From NCBI GenBank assembly GCA_937873495.1, contig CALMXZ010000011.1:280808-344807 (forward strand): a stretch of 64,000 nucleotides of DNA, read 5' to 3'. How positions within the stretch are numbered: position 1 is the stretch's first letter; the number at the start of each line of letters is the position of its first letter. A program made the translations under genes and the position numbers. This document shows, in pieces, positions 1 to 11,470 of the stretch. The notes below the pieces were generated by a model. That model was given only the letters and a program-made list of their open reading frames with translations. It made no database searches and was not told the origin of the DNA. The stretch comes from an uncultured Trueperaceae bacterium. Lineage in GTDB: Bacteria; Deinococcota; Deinococci; Deinococcales; Trueperaceae.

Positions 1-80
1 TGGATGTCCTGAACGTGCCAGGGGCGCTCCGGATGATCCAAGAAGAAGCGCATCACCTGGTCGGTATCTAGCTCTGACAT
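1..80 (-). CDS. N-terminal fragment of an unidentified protein (possibly RNase R-like)
   Basis: Only the first 26 codons lie in the window; the gene runs off the left edge. The ATG at 80 is preceded on the minus strand by TAGACT (89-94), 8 nt before the start, so the transcript may be leaderless. The visible peptide begins MSELDTDQVMRFFLDHPERP and continues WHVQDI. A short helix followed by a 'HPERPW' turn resembles the winged-helix start of exoribonuclease R or another small DNA/RNA-binding wing, but 26 residues cannot settle this. Confidence 0.4.
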   Translation of the reverse strand, partial: MSELDTDQVMRFFLDHPERPWHVQDI

Positions 81-165
81 ATCCTGGCAGTCTAGCGCGT
101 GAACGTCCACCGGCCGCAGTGCCGCCCGCCCTGGCTCGTCGAGCCGGGCCTACGCGGCGCCCGTT

Positions 166-1152
166 TCAGGTCGCTCGCGCCCCCTCGCGCCCGACCAGGT
201 CGGCTAGCGCTGCGCGCTCCGGTGAGGGTGGGAAGGCTTCCAGGGCCGAGCGCGCCTCGGCCACCAGCTCGACTATCGCGCGTCTCGTCGCCTCGCTCGC
301 ACCCGAGCGCACGGCCAGTTCGGCCATGCGCTCGACGTCGCCCGCGCGCGCGGCGCGGCGCGCGAGGATGGCGCGCGCCTCTTCCGAGTCGTGCACGAGG
401 AGGAGTTCGAGCACCGTGTGCGTGGCCTTGCCTTCCCGCAGGTCGCCGCCGACGGGCTTGCCGAGCTTGGCGGCGTCGCCGAGGAGGTCGAGGTAGTCGT
501 CCCTGAGCTGGAAGGCGCGGCCGTAGGCCATTCCGAAGCGCTCCAAGGCCGCGAGTCGCTCCGCGTCGAGGCCGGCCAGGAGCCCGACACCGCGCGCGGC
601 GGCGGCGAGCAGCACGGCCGTCTTGCCGTCGATGATGCGGCCGTAGTCCTCCCACGAGTACTCCTGGAGGGTCGCGACCTGGAACTGCAAGACCTCCGCC
701 TCGCAGATCGCGGCGGCGGTGCCGGCCATGAGGTCGGTGAAGGCGGCGCTGCCGGTGGCGGCCAGGAGCCGCAGCACGCGGGCGAGCATGAAGTCGCCGG
801 ACATCACGCTGACGACGTTGCCGTAGCGCCTGAAGGCGGCCTCGTTGCCGCGGCGGGTGTCGGCGTCGTCGATGAGGTCGTCGTGCAGCAAGGAGGCCGA
901 GTGGAGGAGCTCGACGGCGAGCGCGACCTGCATGGTGGCTTCGGGGTCGGCGTGGAGCAGTCGTCCGGTGAGGAAGGCGACGGCCGGCCTCAGCCGCTTG
1001 CCACCCGCCGTCACGAGGTCGGCTCCGATCGCCTCTATGAAGGCGACGGACGAGCGCAGCTCGTCGGCCAGGCGCCGCTCGAAGCGTTCCAGGTCGCCTG
1101 AGACGAGGCCGAGCACAGGGTCAGTATATGCGGCCCTAGTGCCAAACGTCAC
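166..1152 (-). CDS. Polyprenyl (trans-isoprenyl) diphosphate synthase
   Basis: 328 aa, the usual length for long-chain E-prenyl diphosphate synthases (IspB/HepT/SdsA type), which extend an allylic diphosphate with IPP to make the quinone side chain. The first aspartate-rich motif is in LLHDDLIDDADTRRG and the second in LRDDYLDLLGD; GGKRLRP is the IPP-binding segment. I chose GTG at 1152 because AAGGA lies just upstream and the rex stop is at 1169; a longer reading would run through rex. It is the last gene of the SPOR-rex-synthase operon. Product chain length cannot be told from sequence alone. Linkage to Rex fits respiratory quinone supply (inference). Confidence 0.93.
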   Translation of the reverse strand: MTFGTRAAYTDPVLGLVSGDLERFERRLADELRSSVAFIEAIGADLVTAGGKRLRPAVAFLTGRLLHADPEATMQVALAVELLHSASLLHDDLIDDADTRRGNEAAFRRYGNVVSVMSGDFMLARVLRLLAATGSAAFTDLMAGTAAAICEAEVLQFQVATLQEYSWEDYGRIIDGKTAVLLAAAARGVGLLAGLDAERLAALERFGMAYGRAFQLRDDYLDLLGDAAKLGKPVGGDLREGKATHTVLELLLVHDSEEARAILARRAARAGDVERMAELAVRSGASEATRRAIVELVAEARSALEAFPPSPERAALADLVGREGARAT

Positions 1153-1168
1153 AAGGGGTTCCTTGCGT

Positions 1169-1816
1169 TCAGCCCGTGACCGCCACGCCGGCGTGGGGTT
1201 GCAGGTAGAAGGCGAGGCGCTTGAGGCCGGCGAGGAAGTCGACCGGCTCGACGCGCACCGCCTCCGGCACGGTGAGGACCGTCGGCACGAAGTTGAGGAT
1301 GCCGCGGATGCCGGCCGCCACGATGAGGTCGGTCGCCGTCTGAGCGCTAGCGACCGGCACGGTGAGGAACGCGATGTCGAGCGCCTGCTCGCGCGCCCGG
1401 CCACCGAGCTCGTTCATGTCGTACACGGGGAGGGCGCCCAGCGTCTTGCCCACCTTGGTCGCGTCCTTGTCGAAGCCGCAGATGAGGCTGAAGTTGAAGC
1501 CGCTGAAATCAGGGTAGTCGGCGAGCGCTTGGCCTAAGCGCCCCATGCCGACGATGGCGACCCGCCACGAGCGCGTGAGCCCAAGGGTGCTGCTCAGCTC
1601 CCGCCTGAGGATCGCGACGGTGTAGCCGCGGCCTCGCGTGCCGGAAGTCACCCGCGTGAGGAGCAGGTCCTTGCGGACCTGGTGGGCGGAGACCCGCGAC
1701 GCGCCACCCAGGCGCTCAGAGGTGACGTAGGTGACGCCCTCGGCCTCCATGTCGGCGAGCACTCGCAGGTAGCTGACGAGGCGGCTGACCGTCACCGACG
1801 GCAGATCGTGTTGCAT
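1169..1816 (-). CDS. rex: Redox-sensing transcriptional repressor Rex
   Basis: 215 aa, full length for Rex. Residues 1-80 form the winged helix (SRLVSYLRVL at the start, then a segment ending VSAHQVRKDLL). The Rossmann domain follows with the NAD(H) motif VAIVGMGRLGQALADY. Rex represses respiratory and fermentative genes until NADH/NAD+ rises. Start ATG at 1816 shares its A with the upstream SPOR gene's TGA, indicating translational coupling; a TTG one codon earlier is possible. The downstream prenyl synthase fits electron-transport control. I found no full Rex operator in front of this operon. Confidence 0.95.
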   Translation of the reverse strand: MQHDLPSVTVSRLVSYLRVLADMEAEGVTYVTSERLGGASRVSAHQVRKDLLLTRVTSGTRGRGYTVAILRRELSSTLGLTRSWRVAIVGMGRLGQALADYPDFSGFNFSLICGFDKDATKVGKTLGALPVYDMNELGGRAREQALDIAFLTVPVASAQTATDLIVAAGIRGILNFVPTVLTVPEAVRVEPVDFLAGLKRLAFYLQPHAGVAVTG

Positions 1817-2976
1817 CAACGAGCGAAGCTCTCGACGCCGGCGGAGTCGAGACGCGCCTTGGCCTCGGTAAGTGCGGCCCCCTCGTAAGGACCGACGAGG
1901 AGCTTGAGGAGCGTGCCCTCCGTGCGCTCGGTGACCTGGAAGCCGAGCCCCTGCAGGCGCTCGATCTGCGGCAGGGCGCTCTCCCGGCTGCCGTAGGCCC
2001 CGACCTGGAGGTACCTGGCCGCCGCGGAGGCCGTCGCAGCCGGCGTCGGCGCGGTGGTGGCAGGGGTCGTGGTGGCAGGGGTCGTCGTAGCGGCGGGCGC
2101 CGTGGTGGCCGCCGGGGCCGTGGTGGCCGGTGCGGTCGTGGTGCCGCTCGCGTCCGGTTCGTAGCGGTACACGGTGGCGTCGGCCACGCCGAAGTTCCCG
2201 GCCTTCACGCGGTCGGCCACGGACCGGGCCTGCGCCTCGGTGTCGTACGGGCCGACGAGGACGATCGTGAGGTTGCCCTGCGTGCCGAGCAGCACCGGGT
2301 AGCCGGCGGCCTGGAACGTGTTGGCGAGACGCTGGGCGTTGTCGGGGTTGCCGAACGCGCCGACGGCCACGCGGTACGAGCTCTCCCCGGCCGCGGCCGT
2401 CGCGGCGGCGTTGGCGGGGGCGGTGCTCTGGGCGGTCTGCGCGGCACCGGTAGTCGTGGCCGGCGGCTGGGCCGCGGCGGTCGTGCTCTGCGACGGCGGC
2501 GTCGCGGGGGTCGTTGGCGTAGTGGTGGCGGGCTGCGTGCCCTGTCCGCCCGGCGGGAGGACCGCTATGGGCGCGCCGCCCTGGGTGCCCGTCGCTGCCG
2601 GCGGCGTGGTGCCCTGGGTGGCCGCCGCTCCGCCGGTGGCCGGCGTCTCGGTGCCGGTGGCCGGCGTGGCGCCGGACGTCGTGTCGGGCGTGGTGGTCCC
2701 GCCTGGCGTGGTCCCGCCTTCCGTTACGGCGCCTTCGGCACCGGTCTCCGCCAGACCGGCCGTGCCGGTCGGCACGCTCGGCGTTATGGCGCTGCCCGTC
2801 GCTCCGGGCGTCGTGCCCGAGCTCTGGGTCGTGGTGGCTCCACCCGCGTTACGGTTGCCCGGGCCGATCGGGAAGAACGAGCCCCCCGAGATCAACGTAG
2901 CGATGATGCCGGCGATGACGGCCACCAGGGCCACGCCTATCAGGAGATCGGGCCAGTTGCGTCGAAGCCAATCCAT
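1816..2976 (-). CDS. Membrane-anchored protein with two SPOR domains
   Basis: 386 aa. A short cytoplasmic N-terminus (MDWLRRNWPD) precedes one membrane helix (about 10-29), then a roughly 165-residue linker of Thr, Ala, Pro, Gly and Gln, then two SPOR repeats (about 197-272 and 318-386) with YRVAVGAFG and YLQVGAYGS at their starts. SPOR domains bind glycan strands stripped of stem peptides at division septa, so the protein probably sits at the divisome facing the periplasm. Start ATG 2976 was picked because TACAAT lies 6 nt upstream; a longer start at 3018 would include that promoter. First gene of the operon with rex. Confidence 0.82.
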   Translation of the reverse strand: MDWLRRNWPDLLIGVALVAVIAGIIATLISGGSFFPIGPGNRNAGGATTTQSSGTTPGATGSAITPSVPTGTAGLAETGAEGAVTEGGTTPGGTTTPDTTSGATPATGTETPATGGAAATQGTTPPAATGTQGGAPIAVLPPGGQGTQPATTTPTTPATPPSQSTTAAAQPPATTTGAAQTAQSTAPANAAATAAAGESSYRVAVGAFGNPDNAQRLANTFQAAGYPVLLGTQGNLTIVLVGPYDTEAQARSVADRVKAGNFGVADATVYRYEPDASGTTTAPATTAPAATTAPAATTTPATTTPATTAPTPAATASAAARYLQVGAYGSRESALPQIERLQGLGFQVTERTEGTLLKLLVGPYEGAALTEAKARLDSAGVESFAR

Positions 2977-2982
2977 AGCGTC

Positions 2983-2988
2983 ATTGTA
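2983..2988 (-). promoter_or_regulatory. -10 box for a leaderless transcript (SPOR-rex operon)
   Basis: TACAAT on the minus strand, 6 nt before ATG 2976. That spacing puts the transcription start at the start codon. Confidence 0.6.
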
Positions 2989-3082
2989 CCTTCGCTGCGC
3001 GGCGCCGTAGCGCCGCATGGAGATCGAACGGGTCGCGGGTGGGCGCCGACCGCCTCACCAGCGCTCCCCTGTCAGGCCGCCC

Positions 3083-4612
3083 TCACAGGTAGCTGCTGAT
3101 CGCGGTGCAGGCGGGTTGGTAGCCCTGCTGGCAGGACGAGACCCAGGCGTCGCGGGCGGAGCCGCGCCGGTCTTGGGAGTAGAGCGCCCAACCGAGGTTG
3201 TAGAGGCTCTCGCTGTCGTTCGGGTTCTGGCCGATGAGGAGCTGGTAGACCTTCTCCGCATCCTCGTAACGGCGGGCGGCGAGGTAGCCGGCACCGAGGT
3301 TGACGCGCGCGACGAGGCTGCTCGGATCGAGCTGCACGGCCCGCTCGAAGTTGCGCACGGCCTGCGTGTAGTCGGCGAGCTGGTAGGCGGCCAGGCCGTA
3401 CCAGAGCTGCACCTGAGCGTCGTTGGGGCGCTCCTCTAGCACGGCTTGCAGCTCCACCTGGGCCCCCTGGTAGTCGCCGAGACGGTACATGGCTCGACCG
3501 GCTATGAGCCGCGCGTCGAGCACGAGCTTCGGATCGGAGAGGCGGGCGATGGCCTCGCGGGCGTTGCCGAGGGCCTCGGAGCTGTTGGAGAGCTGGTCGT
3601 GGGCCGTGGCGAGCGCCAGGTAGACCTCCGGCCGGTTGCCGTCGAGGCGCTGCGCGTCCTGGAGGGCCCTGACGGCGTCGCGCGTCTGGCCGCCCTCGAG
3701 GTTCGCGATGCCGAGGTTGTACTGCGCTTCCCATGACGCCGGGTAGACGAGGGCGGCGCGCTCGAAGGAGTCGTGGGCCTGCTCGTCGCGGCCGAGGCCG
3801 CGCTGCAGGGTACCGAGCTTGACGAGCGTGCTCGCCTGGGCCGGCTTGTCCTCCGCCCGCTCCGCCTTCTGGAGTGCGCGCTCGAGCGACCACAGGGCGT
3901 AGTCGATCTGGCCCTGGGCGACGTAGATGTCCGAGATCAGCGCGCTGACGCGGTAGTCGCTGCTCTGCGCCTCGAGGGCCGTCAGCTCGGGCAGCGCCTC
4001 GAGGCCGCGCCCGGCGCGGTAGAGGGCCTGGCCGCGCCTTAGGACGTACGCGGCGGTGCCGGGCTGGAGTTCGAGGGCGGAGGCGTAAGCCGCTGCGGCG
4101 CCCGACCAGTCCTCGCTCAGCTCCAACTGGGCCGCCAGGCCGAGCTGGGCCTGCACGCGATCGTCGAGGCTTGCTTCGGGCTCGGCTTGCGCGATGGCCG
4201 CGCGGAACGCCGTCGCCGCTTCGGCCGGGCGCCGCAGGCGCGCGAGCGTGACGGCGCGGTTGAACTGCCCGTCGAAACGTTCAGGGTAGAGGCGCGTGAC
4301 CTCGGTGAACTCGAAGAGCGCGGCCTGGTAGTCGCCGCGCGAGAACTCCGCGAGGCCGAGGCCGTAGTGGGCGTCGCCCGACGTGTAGTCGAGGGCGATG
4401 GCCTCCAGGTAGCTCTCTTTGGCGAGGTCGAACTCGCCCTGCCCGTAGTAGGCGTTGCCGAGGGCGACCCAAGCGCTCACGCTGCCGGGTTCGGCGTTGA
4501 CCTCCGCACGCAGCTCGGAGACGGACTGCGCCCACGCCGGCGAAAGCAGGAGCAACGCGGCCACTGCGACCAGAGCCGCGCGGCCGCTCCACCTGCGGGT
4601 TCCTCTTTCCAT
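3083..4612 (-). CDS. Secreted tetratricopeptide-repeat protein
   Basis: 509 aa with an N-terminal signal peptide (Arg-rich start, AALVAVAALLLL core, cleavage near AWAQ). The rest is about a dozen TPR units, recognisable by recurring W..LG..Y...G.YD.A....A..L.P patterns such as NAYYGQGEFDLAKESYLEAI and NLGAGYLAARRYEDAEKVYQ. TPR superhelices mediate protein-protein contacts; the partner is unknown. ATG 4612 has GGGAGG five nt upstream, so it is preferred over 4645. No enzymatic motif was seen. Likely a periplasmic or envelope assembly scaffold (inference). Confidence 0.85.
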   Translation of the reverse strand: MERGTRRWSGRAALVAVAALLLLSPAWAQSVSELRAEVNAEPGSVSAWVALGNAYYGQGEFDLAKESYLEAIALDYTSGDAHYGLGLAEFSRGDYQAALFEFTEVTRLYPERFDGQFNRAVTLARLRRPAEAATAFRAAIAQAEPEASLDDRVQAQLGLAAQLELSEDWSGAAAAYASALELQPGTAAYVLRRGQALYRAGRGLEALPELTALEAQSSDYRVSALISDIYVAQGQIDYALWSLERALQKAERAEDKPAQASTLVKLGTLQRGLGRDEQAHDSFERAALVYPASWEAQYNLGIANLEGGQTRDAVRALQDAQRLDGNRPEVYLALATAHDQLSNSSEALGNAREAIARLSDPKLVLDARLIAGRAMYRLGDYQGAQVELQAVLEERPNDAQVQLWYGLAAYQLADYTQAVRNFERAVQLDPSSLVARVNLGAGYLAARRYEDAEKVYQLLIGQNPNDSESLYNLGWALYSQDRRGSARDAWVSSCQQGYQPACTAISSYL

Positions 4613-4765
4613 CCCAGCCTCCCAGGTCGCTAACGTGCGTGCCACGCGTTAGTCAGGGCCAAGCTTATACGGTGCCCCCTTGCGCCCTTGTGAAATCGTC
4701 CACCTGCCCGAGGCGCGAGTAGCGTCCTGCTCGTCAAACGCGTGGCGTCGCGCTCCGCCGTCAGG

Positions 4766-5839
4766 TCACGCCCCGGACAGCACCACGCCGGAGTCGGCCA
4801 CGCTCGCGGCCTCGGCGCCCTGGAGGGCGAGCTGGCCGCACGCAGCGCCGGCGTCGCGCCCGCGGCTGAAGCGCACCGACACGCTCACGCCCCGCGCCTC
4901 GAGGCGCCGCTGGAACTGGGCCAGCCGCGGTCGCTGCGTGCCGGTGAAGCCCGAGTCGGTCCACGGGTTGAACGGGATGAGGTTCACGTGGCTCGTGAGC
5001 CCGGTCAGGAGCCCGGCGAGCATGTCGGCCTGCCACGGGTGGTCGTTGACCCCCTCCAGCATCGTGTACTCGATGGTCACACGGCGTGAGATGGCCTTCT
5101 GCCAGTCGTGCATGGCGGCCACGATGTCGTCAACCGAGTTGGCCAGCGCGGTCGGGATGATGCGTTGCCGCGTCTCCTGGTCCGGCGCGTGCAGGCTGAC
5201 GGCGAGGACGAGCGGCAAACCCTCGGCCGCGAGCTTCCGCATGCGGCTCGGCAGCCCGACCGTCGACAAGGTTATGCGCCGCGGCGACATGTCGAGCCCG
5301 CCCGGGTCGATGAAGGTCCGGATGGCGCCGACGGCGTTGTCGTAGTTGAGCAGCGCCTCGCCCATGCCCATGAGGACGACGTTGCGGATGTCGGGCGGCT
5401 CGAGGCCCTCCTGGCGCGCCACCTCGACGAGCTGGGCGACGATCTCGCCGCGCGTGAGGTTGCGTCCGAAGCCGAGCGCCCCCGTGGCGCAGAACGCGCA
5501 GCCGGCCGGGCAGCCGACCATCGAGCTGAGGCAGACGGTCCGCCGGCCGGCGTACGGCATGTAGACGGCCTCAGTCTGCTTGCCGTCGCGCAGGGTGAAG
5601 AGGTAACGCACGGAGCCGTCGTCGGACGGGAAGCGCCTGGAGGCGACGAACGGCCGGGCCCCGTGTTCGGCGGCCAACCACTCGCGCAAGCCCGTGGGCA
5701 GGTCGGTCATCTGCTCGGCGTCCGTCACTCCCCGGCGGTAGAGCCAGTGCGCCACCTGCTTGCGCCGGAAGGCGGGCTCGCCCTCCGGCAAGGGCAGCGA
5801 GGCGAGCTCATGATCGAACAGGGTCGGGGCCAGCGCCAT
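4766..5839 (-). CDS. rlmN: Dual-specificity RNA methyltransferase RlmN (radical SAM)
   Basis: 357 aa, typical for RlmN/Cfr. It makes m2A2503 in 23S rRNA and m2A37 in some tRNAs. The radical-SAM motif CxxxCxxC lies at C110, C114 and C117 ([12 protein letters not shown]). The [10 protein letters not shown] segment is the SAM-binding GGE-like motif, and a C-terminal Cys in AACGQL matches the resolving cysteine. RlmN rather than Cfr is inferred from its housekeeping context. Start ATG 5839 has TAGCGT six nt upstream, so its mRNA should be leaderless. Transcribed divergently from glgC. Confidence 0.95.
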   Translation of the reverse strand: MALAPTLFDHELASLPLPEGEPAFRRKQVAHWLYRRGVTDAEQMTDLPTGLREWLAAEHGARPFVASRRFPSDDGSVRYLFTLRDGKQTEAVYMPYAGRRTVCLSSMVGCPAGCAFCATGALGFGRNLTRGEIVAQLVEVARQEGLEPPDIRNVVLMGMGEALLNYDNAVGAIRTFIDPGGLDMSPRRITLSTVGLPSRMRKLAAEGLPLVLAVSLHAPDQETRQRIIPTALANSVDDIVAAMHDWQKAISRRVTIEYTMLEGVNDHPWQADMLAGLLTGLTSHVNLIPFNPWTDSGFTGTQRPRLAQFQRRLEARGVSVSVRFSRGRDAGAACGQLALQGAEAASVADSGVVLSGA

Positions 5840-5845
5840 GGCGCC

Positions 5846-5851
5846 ACGCTA
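5846..5851 (-). promoter_or_regulatory. -10 box for leaderless rlmN transcript
   Basis: TAGCGT on the minus strand, separated from the rlmN ATG (5839) by 6 nt. Confidence 0.5.
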
Positions 5852-5869
5852 CCGCGTCCGCGGGGGCGC

Positions 5870-5911
5870 TATCATGCTTGGTACATACACGGACGATCGG
5901 CCGAGCCGATC
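5870..5911 (+). promoter_or_regulatory. glgC promoter and leader hairpin
   Basis: TATCAT (5870-5875) is a plausible -10 for glgC, giving a leader of about 70 nt. The leader holds a 7-bp hairpin, GATCGGC (5895-5901) pairing with GCCGATC (5905-5911) around a CGA loop. No -35 match is obvious. Confidence 0.4.
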
Positions 5912-5954
5912 ATGGCAGGACGCCGTGGCCGGGTCTTTGTCTCATGGAGGGCGC

Positions 5955-7208
5955 ATGCTTACCCGCAACGTCAAGGTCATAGGCATGGTGTTGGCTGGCG
6001 GCAAGGGCTCGCGCCTCCACCCGCTAACGCTGCAGCGCACGAAACCCGCCGTGCCGTTCGGCTCCAAGTATCGGATCATAGACTTCGCTCTCAACAACAT
6101 GATCAACTCGGGCGTCTACGGCATGTACATCCTCACGCAGTTCAAGGCCCAGTCCTTGACGGAGCACATCCAACGGCATTGGCGCTTCGGCACCTTCCTC
6201 GACGACCACTTCATCACCCTCGCCCCCGCGCAGATGTACCTCTACGAGGAACTCGGCGCGGAGTGGTACAGGGGCACGGCCGACGCCATCTACCAGAACC
6301 TCCACCTCATCGGCAACAACCGGGCCGACCTCGTGGCCATCTTCTCCGGCGATCACATCTACAAGATGGACATCAGCCACATGATCGAGTACCACCTAGA
6401 CAACCAGGCCGACGTGACCATCGCCGCCTACCCGACGCCGGTCGAGGACGGCAAGCGCTTCGGTGTGCTGCAAGTCGACGACGACTGGCGCATCACGGAG
6501 TTCCAGGAGAAGCCGGACGCGCCGAAGGCCATCCCGGGCCGCCCCACGCACTGCCTGGCCAGCATGGGCAACTACGTCTTCACGGTCTCGACGCTCATCG
6601 AGATGCTCAAGGACGACGTCGGCCGCCGCGACTCCGAGCACGACTTCGGCAAGGACGTGCTGCCCCGCGCCCTGCAGGAGGGCAAGCGGATGTTCGCGTA
6701 CGACTTCGCTCGCAACCCCATCCCGGGCCAGAACGGGCCGAACACCTACTGGCGCGACGTCGGCACGCTCGACAGCTACTGGGAAGCCAACATGGACCTG
6801 GTGGCCGTCAAGCCGGAGTTCGACCTCTACAACGAGGAGTGGCCGCTGCGCACCTCGGCCGAATACTCGGCACCGGCCAAGTTCGTCCACGAGGAGGAGG
6901 GGCGGCGGGGTCAGGCGTTCAACTCGTTGGTCGCGGGGGGCGTGATCATCTCGGGGGCCACCGTGCGGCATAGCGTCGTCTTCCGCCGCGTGCGCGTCAA
7001 CTCCTACGCCACCGTCGAGAACTCCGTGCTCTTCGACAACGTCACCGTCGGGCGCCACGCGCGCGTCGTCAACGCCATCCTCGACAAGAACGTGGTCGTG
7101 CCGGACGGCGTGACCGTCGGCGTCGACCCGGAGGAGGACAGGGCGCGGGGCCTGATCGTGACCGAGACGGGCCTCGTGTGCGTGCCGAAGGGGTACGCGT
7201 TCCGCTGA
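5955..7208 (+). CDS. glgC: Glucose-1-phosphate adenylyltransferase
   Basis: 417 aa. Converts glucose-1-P and ATP to ADP-glucose, the committed step of bacterial glycogen synthesis. The nucleotidyltransferase signature is [15 protein letters not shown], followed by [15 protein letters not shown], the GTADA(I)YQN region and the substrate-binding ITEFQEKP. The C-terminal part is a left-handed beta-helix of hexapeptides ([14 protein letters not shown] onward) used in oligomerisation and allostery. I start at ATG 5955 because GGAGG lies five nt upstream and homologues begin just before MVLAGG. Pgm elsewhere in the window (58463-60205) supplies glucose-1-P. Confidence 0.95.
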   Translation: MLTRNVKVIGMVLAGGKGSRLHPLTLQRTKPAVPFGSKYRIIDFALNNMINSGVYGMYILTQFKAQSLTEHIQRHWRFGTFLDDHFITLAPAQMYLYEELGAEWYRGTADAIYQNLHLIGNNRADLVAIFSGDHIYKMDISHMIEYHLDNQADVTIAAYPTPVEDGKRFGVLQVDDDWRITEFQEKPDAPKAIPGRPTHCLASMGNYVFTVSTLIEMLKDDVGRRDSEHDFGKDVLPRALQEGKRMFAYDFARNPIPGQNGPNTYWRDVGTLDSYWEANMDLVAVKPEFDLYNEEWPLRTSAEYSAPAKFVHEEEGRRGQAFNSLVAGGVIISGATVRHSVVFRRVRVNSYATVENSVLFDNVTVGRHARVVNAILDKNVVVPDGVTVGVDPEEDRARGLIVTETGLVCVPKGYAFR

Positions 7209-7408
7209 CCCCCGCAGGCGCGCGCCTTCCTAGCGCACGGGGCGCTCGGGCGGAACGTTAAGGTTCCCCTTAGCTAAAGACGCCCCAGTACAGTGCCGGC
7301 TCATGGTCCGGTGCTAGGCTTTACGCATCGGTTCGCGGCACCCACGACCGCCGCTTGCCAGACCAACTGCGTGTGGCCGGAGCGGAGCCCGGGCCTTGGA
7401 GGAATCAG

Positions 7409-9418
<2,010 letters not shown>

Positions 9419-9478
9419 CCGGCGCGAGCGAGCGCCATGCCGACGGGCGGTAGAGCGACGCTGACGGCGGGGGTCTGA

Positions 9479-11311
9479 ATGTCGTTGCTCGACGGCAGGT
9501 ACGAGGTGATAGCGCAACGCGCCCTCGACGCGGGGCGCACGGAGTTCGAGGCGACGGCGCCGGACGGCGCGCCGCTACGCATCGAATGGTTCGACCTGAA
9601 GCCGGAACGCGAGCCGGAGTTCGAGGCGTACCGGCGCTTGCTGCGGCGCCTCAAGGAGGCCGGGCTGGCGGCCGTCCACGACGTCATCGCCCGCCCCGGC
9701 GCCCACTACGTGGCGTGGGAACGCCCGCCGGTCGACTCGGTCGCGGTGTCAGCCGCCTCCGGCAACGGTGCGGCCTCCGACCTGCGCGAGCTCATCGAGC
9801 GCGCCGGCTACCCGGTCGAGGCCGCCGACCTGCGCAGGCAGCACGCGCGGCAACCGCGCGTCCTCCTCTACGGGCTCGCGTTCGGCGGGGCACGGAAGGC
9901 CCAGCCCCCCTCGCACCCTCAGGCCCAGCGCGGCCAGCGCGACGCCGCGGGGCAACCCGACCCGGCCGTGCCCTACGGTCAGACCGGCCAAGCGGAACCC
10001 GACCTGACGCTGCGGGCGCGGCCGCTGCGCCACCAACAGTCCCTCCGCCGGCGTACCGCAGAGCTGGTAGCGCGGCTGCCGGAGCGCGCGCTCGCCTGGG
10101 GCATCGCCGGCGCGTTGACGCTTGTGGCCATCACCCTCACGCTCATCGCCCTGAGAGTGGCCGCCGTCGACGCGTTCGTGAGCGTGCCGGACGTCGTCGG
10201 CGCCGACGCGACCCTCGCGGCCCAGCAGCTCGCGCAGCTCGGGCTGCTGGTCGACGCGACCCCGCTCACGTCCGCCGAGCCCCCAGGCACCGTTCTCGCC
10301 GTCGAGCCGCCCGCCGGCTCCACCCTCAGACCCGGCCGCACTGTCCTCATGCGCTACGCCCTTCCCCCCGGCGAGCTGGCGCCCACCGAGGCCCCGTCGC
10401 TCCTGGGCCTGACCTACCCGGACGAGGCGCGCAGCGTGCTCGAAGCCGCCGGGCTGCGGCTCGGGGAGGCGGCGCGTATCCATGCTCCGAGCCCGGTCGG
10501 AACGGTCCTCGCCCAGGACATCGACGCCGGCGGCCGGGTAGCCAGCGACACGGCCGTGGCGGTCCTCGTGAGCCTCGGTCCTCGGGTCGCGCACACCTTC
10601 CTCCCCAACCTAGTCGGCCTCGAGCTCGAGGAGGCCAAGGCGCTGGCGAGGCTGGCCGGTATCGGCGACGACCGCATCGCGGTCGACGAGCTGCTCGCCA
10701 CGGCCGGGGCTCGCGGCCAGGTGCTCGAGCAGTCCCTCGCACCCTACGTCCCGGTCGCGCGCGACACGGCCGTCCTGCGCCTCGTCGTCCAGGCCGGCGA
10801 GCCGGTCGAGCAGGCGCAGGGCGACGGGGCGCAGGGCACCAGGGCGCAGGGCGCCAGAGCGCCAGACGTGGTCGGTCTGGGGCTGGCCGGCGCCCGCGCG
10901 GTGGCGAGCGGCTGGGACCTGGACGTGCGGGTGATAGGCAACCCCGGCTTGCCGGAAGGGGTCGTCGCGCAGGACCCCGGTCCGGGTGCGCAGCCGAACG
11001 CGACGCGGACCTTGGTGCTCACGGTCAACGCGCACCCGGTCAGGCTCCCAGCGAGCGGCGCGTACGCCGTCGTGCGCGGGTCCGAGCCGCGCAGCGTCGA
11101 GTACGCCTGGGCCATCCAGCCTGGCATCGGCCTGCAGCAGGGCGAGGTGTGGGCAACGGACCTGGCCGGCAACCGCGTGCTCGTGAGCCGCGTCTCCGTG
11201 CGGGGCGGCGAGATCCTCCGCGGTCAGTGGCGTACCACCATGGTCGGTCCGGTCCGGTTCGACCTGCTGCTCGCCGGGGTTCCCTACGGCGAGTCGTTAC
11301 TGGTACCATGA
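9479..11311 (+). CDS. Membrane PASTA-domain protein with a degenerate kinase-like N-terminus
   Basis: 610 aa. Order: residues 1-85 resemble the N-lobe of a PknB-type Ser/Thr kinase (GRYEVIAQRALDAG at the P-loop strand, RIEWFDL where the VAIK strand should be, HYVAWERP at the hinge), but there is no C-lobe, no HRD and no DFG. A charged linker follows, then one membrane helix near 205-227, then about four extracellular PASTA units (starting SVPDVVGADATLAAQQL, EAPSLLGLTYPDEARSVL, TFLPNLVGLELEEAKALA, APDVVGLGLAGARAVA) and a final beta-rich domain. PASTA units bind peptidoglycan fragments. Topology matches PknB/Stk receptors with the catalytic core lost, so it cannot phosphorylate by itself. Confidence 0.78.
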   Translation: MSLLDGRYEVIAQRALDAGRTEFEATAPDGAPLRIEWFDLKPEREPEFEAYRRLLRRLKEAGLAAVHDVIARPGAHYVAWERPPVDSVAVSAASGNGAASDLRELIERAGYPVEAADLRRQHARQPRVLLYGLAFGGARKAQPPSHPQAQRGQRDAAGQPDPAVPYGQTGQAEPDLTLRARPLRHQQSLRRRTAELVARLPERALAWGIAGALTLVAITLTLIALRVAAVDAFVSVPDVVGADATLAAQQLAQLGLLVDATPLTSAEPPGTVLAVEPPAGSTLRPGRTVLMRYALPPGELAPTEAPSLLGLTYPDEARSVLEAAGLRLGEAARIHAPSPVGTVLAQDIDAGGRVASDTAVAVLVSLGPRVAHTFLPNLVGLELEEAKALARLAGIGDDRIAVDELLATAGARGQVLEQSLAPYVPVARDTAVLRLVVQAGEPVEQAQGDGAQGTRAQGARAPDVVGLGLAGARAVASGWDLDVRVIGNPGLPEGVVAQDPGPGAQPNATRTLVLTVNAHPVRLPASGAYAVVRGSEPRSVEYAWAIQPGIGLQQGEVWATDLAGNRVLVSRVSVRGGEILRGQWRTTMVGPVRFDLLLAGVPYGESLLVP

Positions 11312-11405
11312 CCGTTCTACCTGGCGGTTATAGTCGCCGCCAGCAATTTCGGCGTCCGCCTATGAATTAGGGCCGGAGCGGGGGCCGAAGACGAAGCACC
11401 TCCAC

Positions 11406-11441
11406 GACGACCGCCTCCGTACCCCAGCGGAGGCGGTCGTC
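11406..11441 (+). terminator. Perfect 14-bp hairpin before the ABC exporter operon
   Basis: Arms 11406-11419 and 11428-11441 pair perfectly (14 bp, 8-nt loop). No U-tract follows, so it may be a factor-aided terminator for the PASTA gene or a leader element of the exporter operon starting at 11471. Confidence 0.5.
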
Positions 11442-11470
11442 GGCCGCGCGTCAGGGGAGCGAGGAGTCAT

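Noticed and set aside
1153..1404. Upstream extension of the prenyl synthase to 1404
   Set aside because: The extension runs through the rex gene in another frame and is Ser/Arg-rich; GTG 1152 has a ribosome site and fits homologue lengths.
4688..4695. TTGTGAAA, like half of a Rex operator
   Set aside because: The second half-site is missing and the site is not in front of a Rex-type target gene.
9586..11370. Long Arg-rich open frame overlapping the PASTA protein
   Set aside because: Extreme Arg/Pro/Gly content and no domains; the overlapping frame has clear PASTA units.
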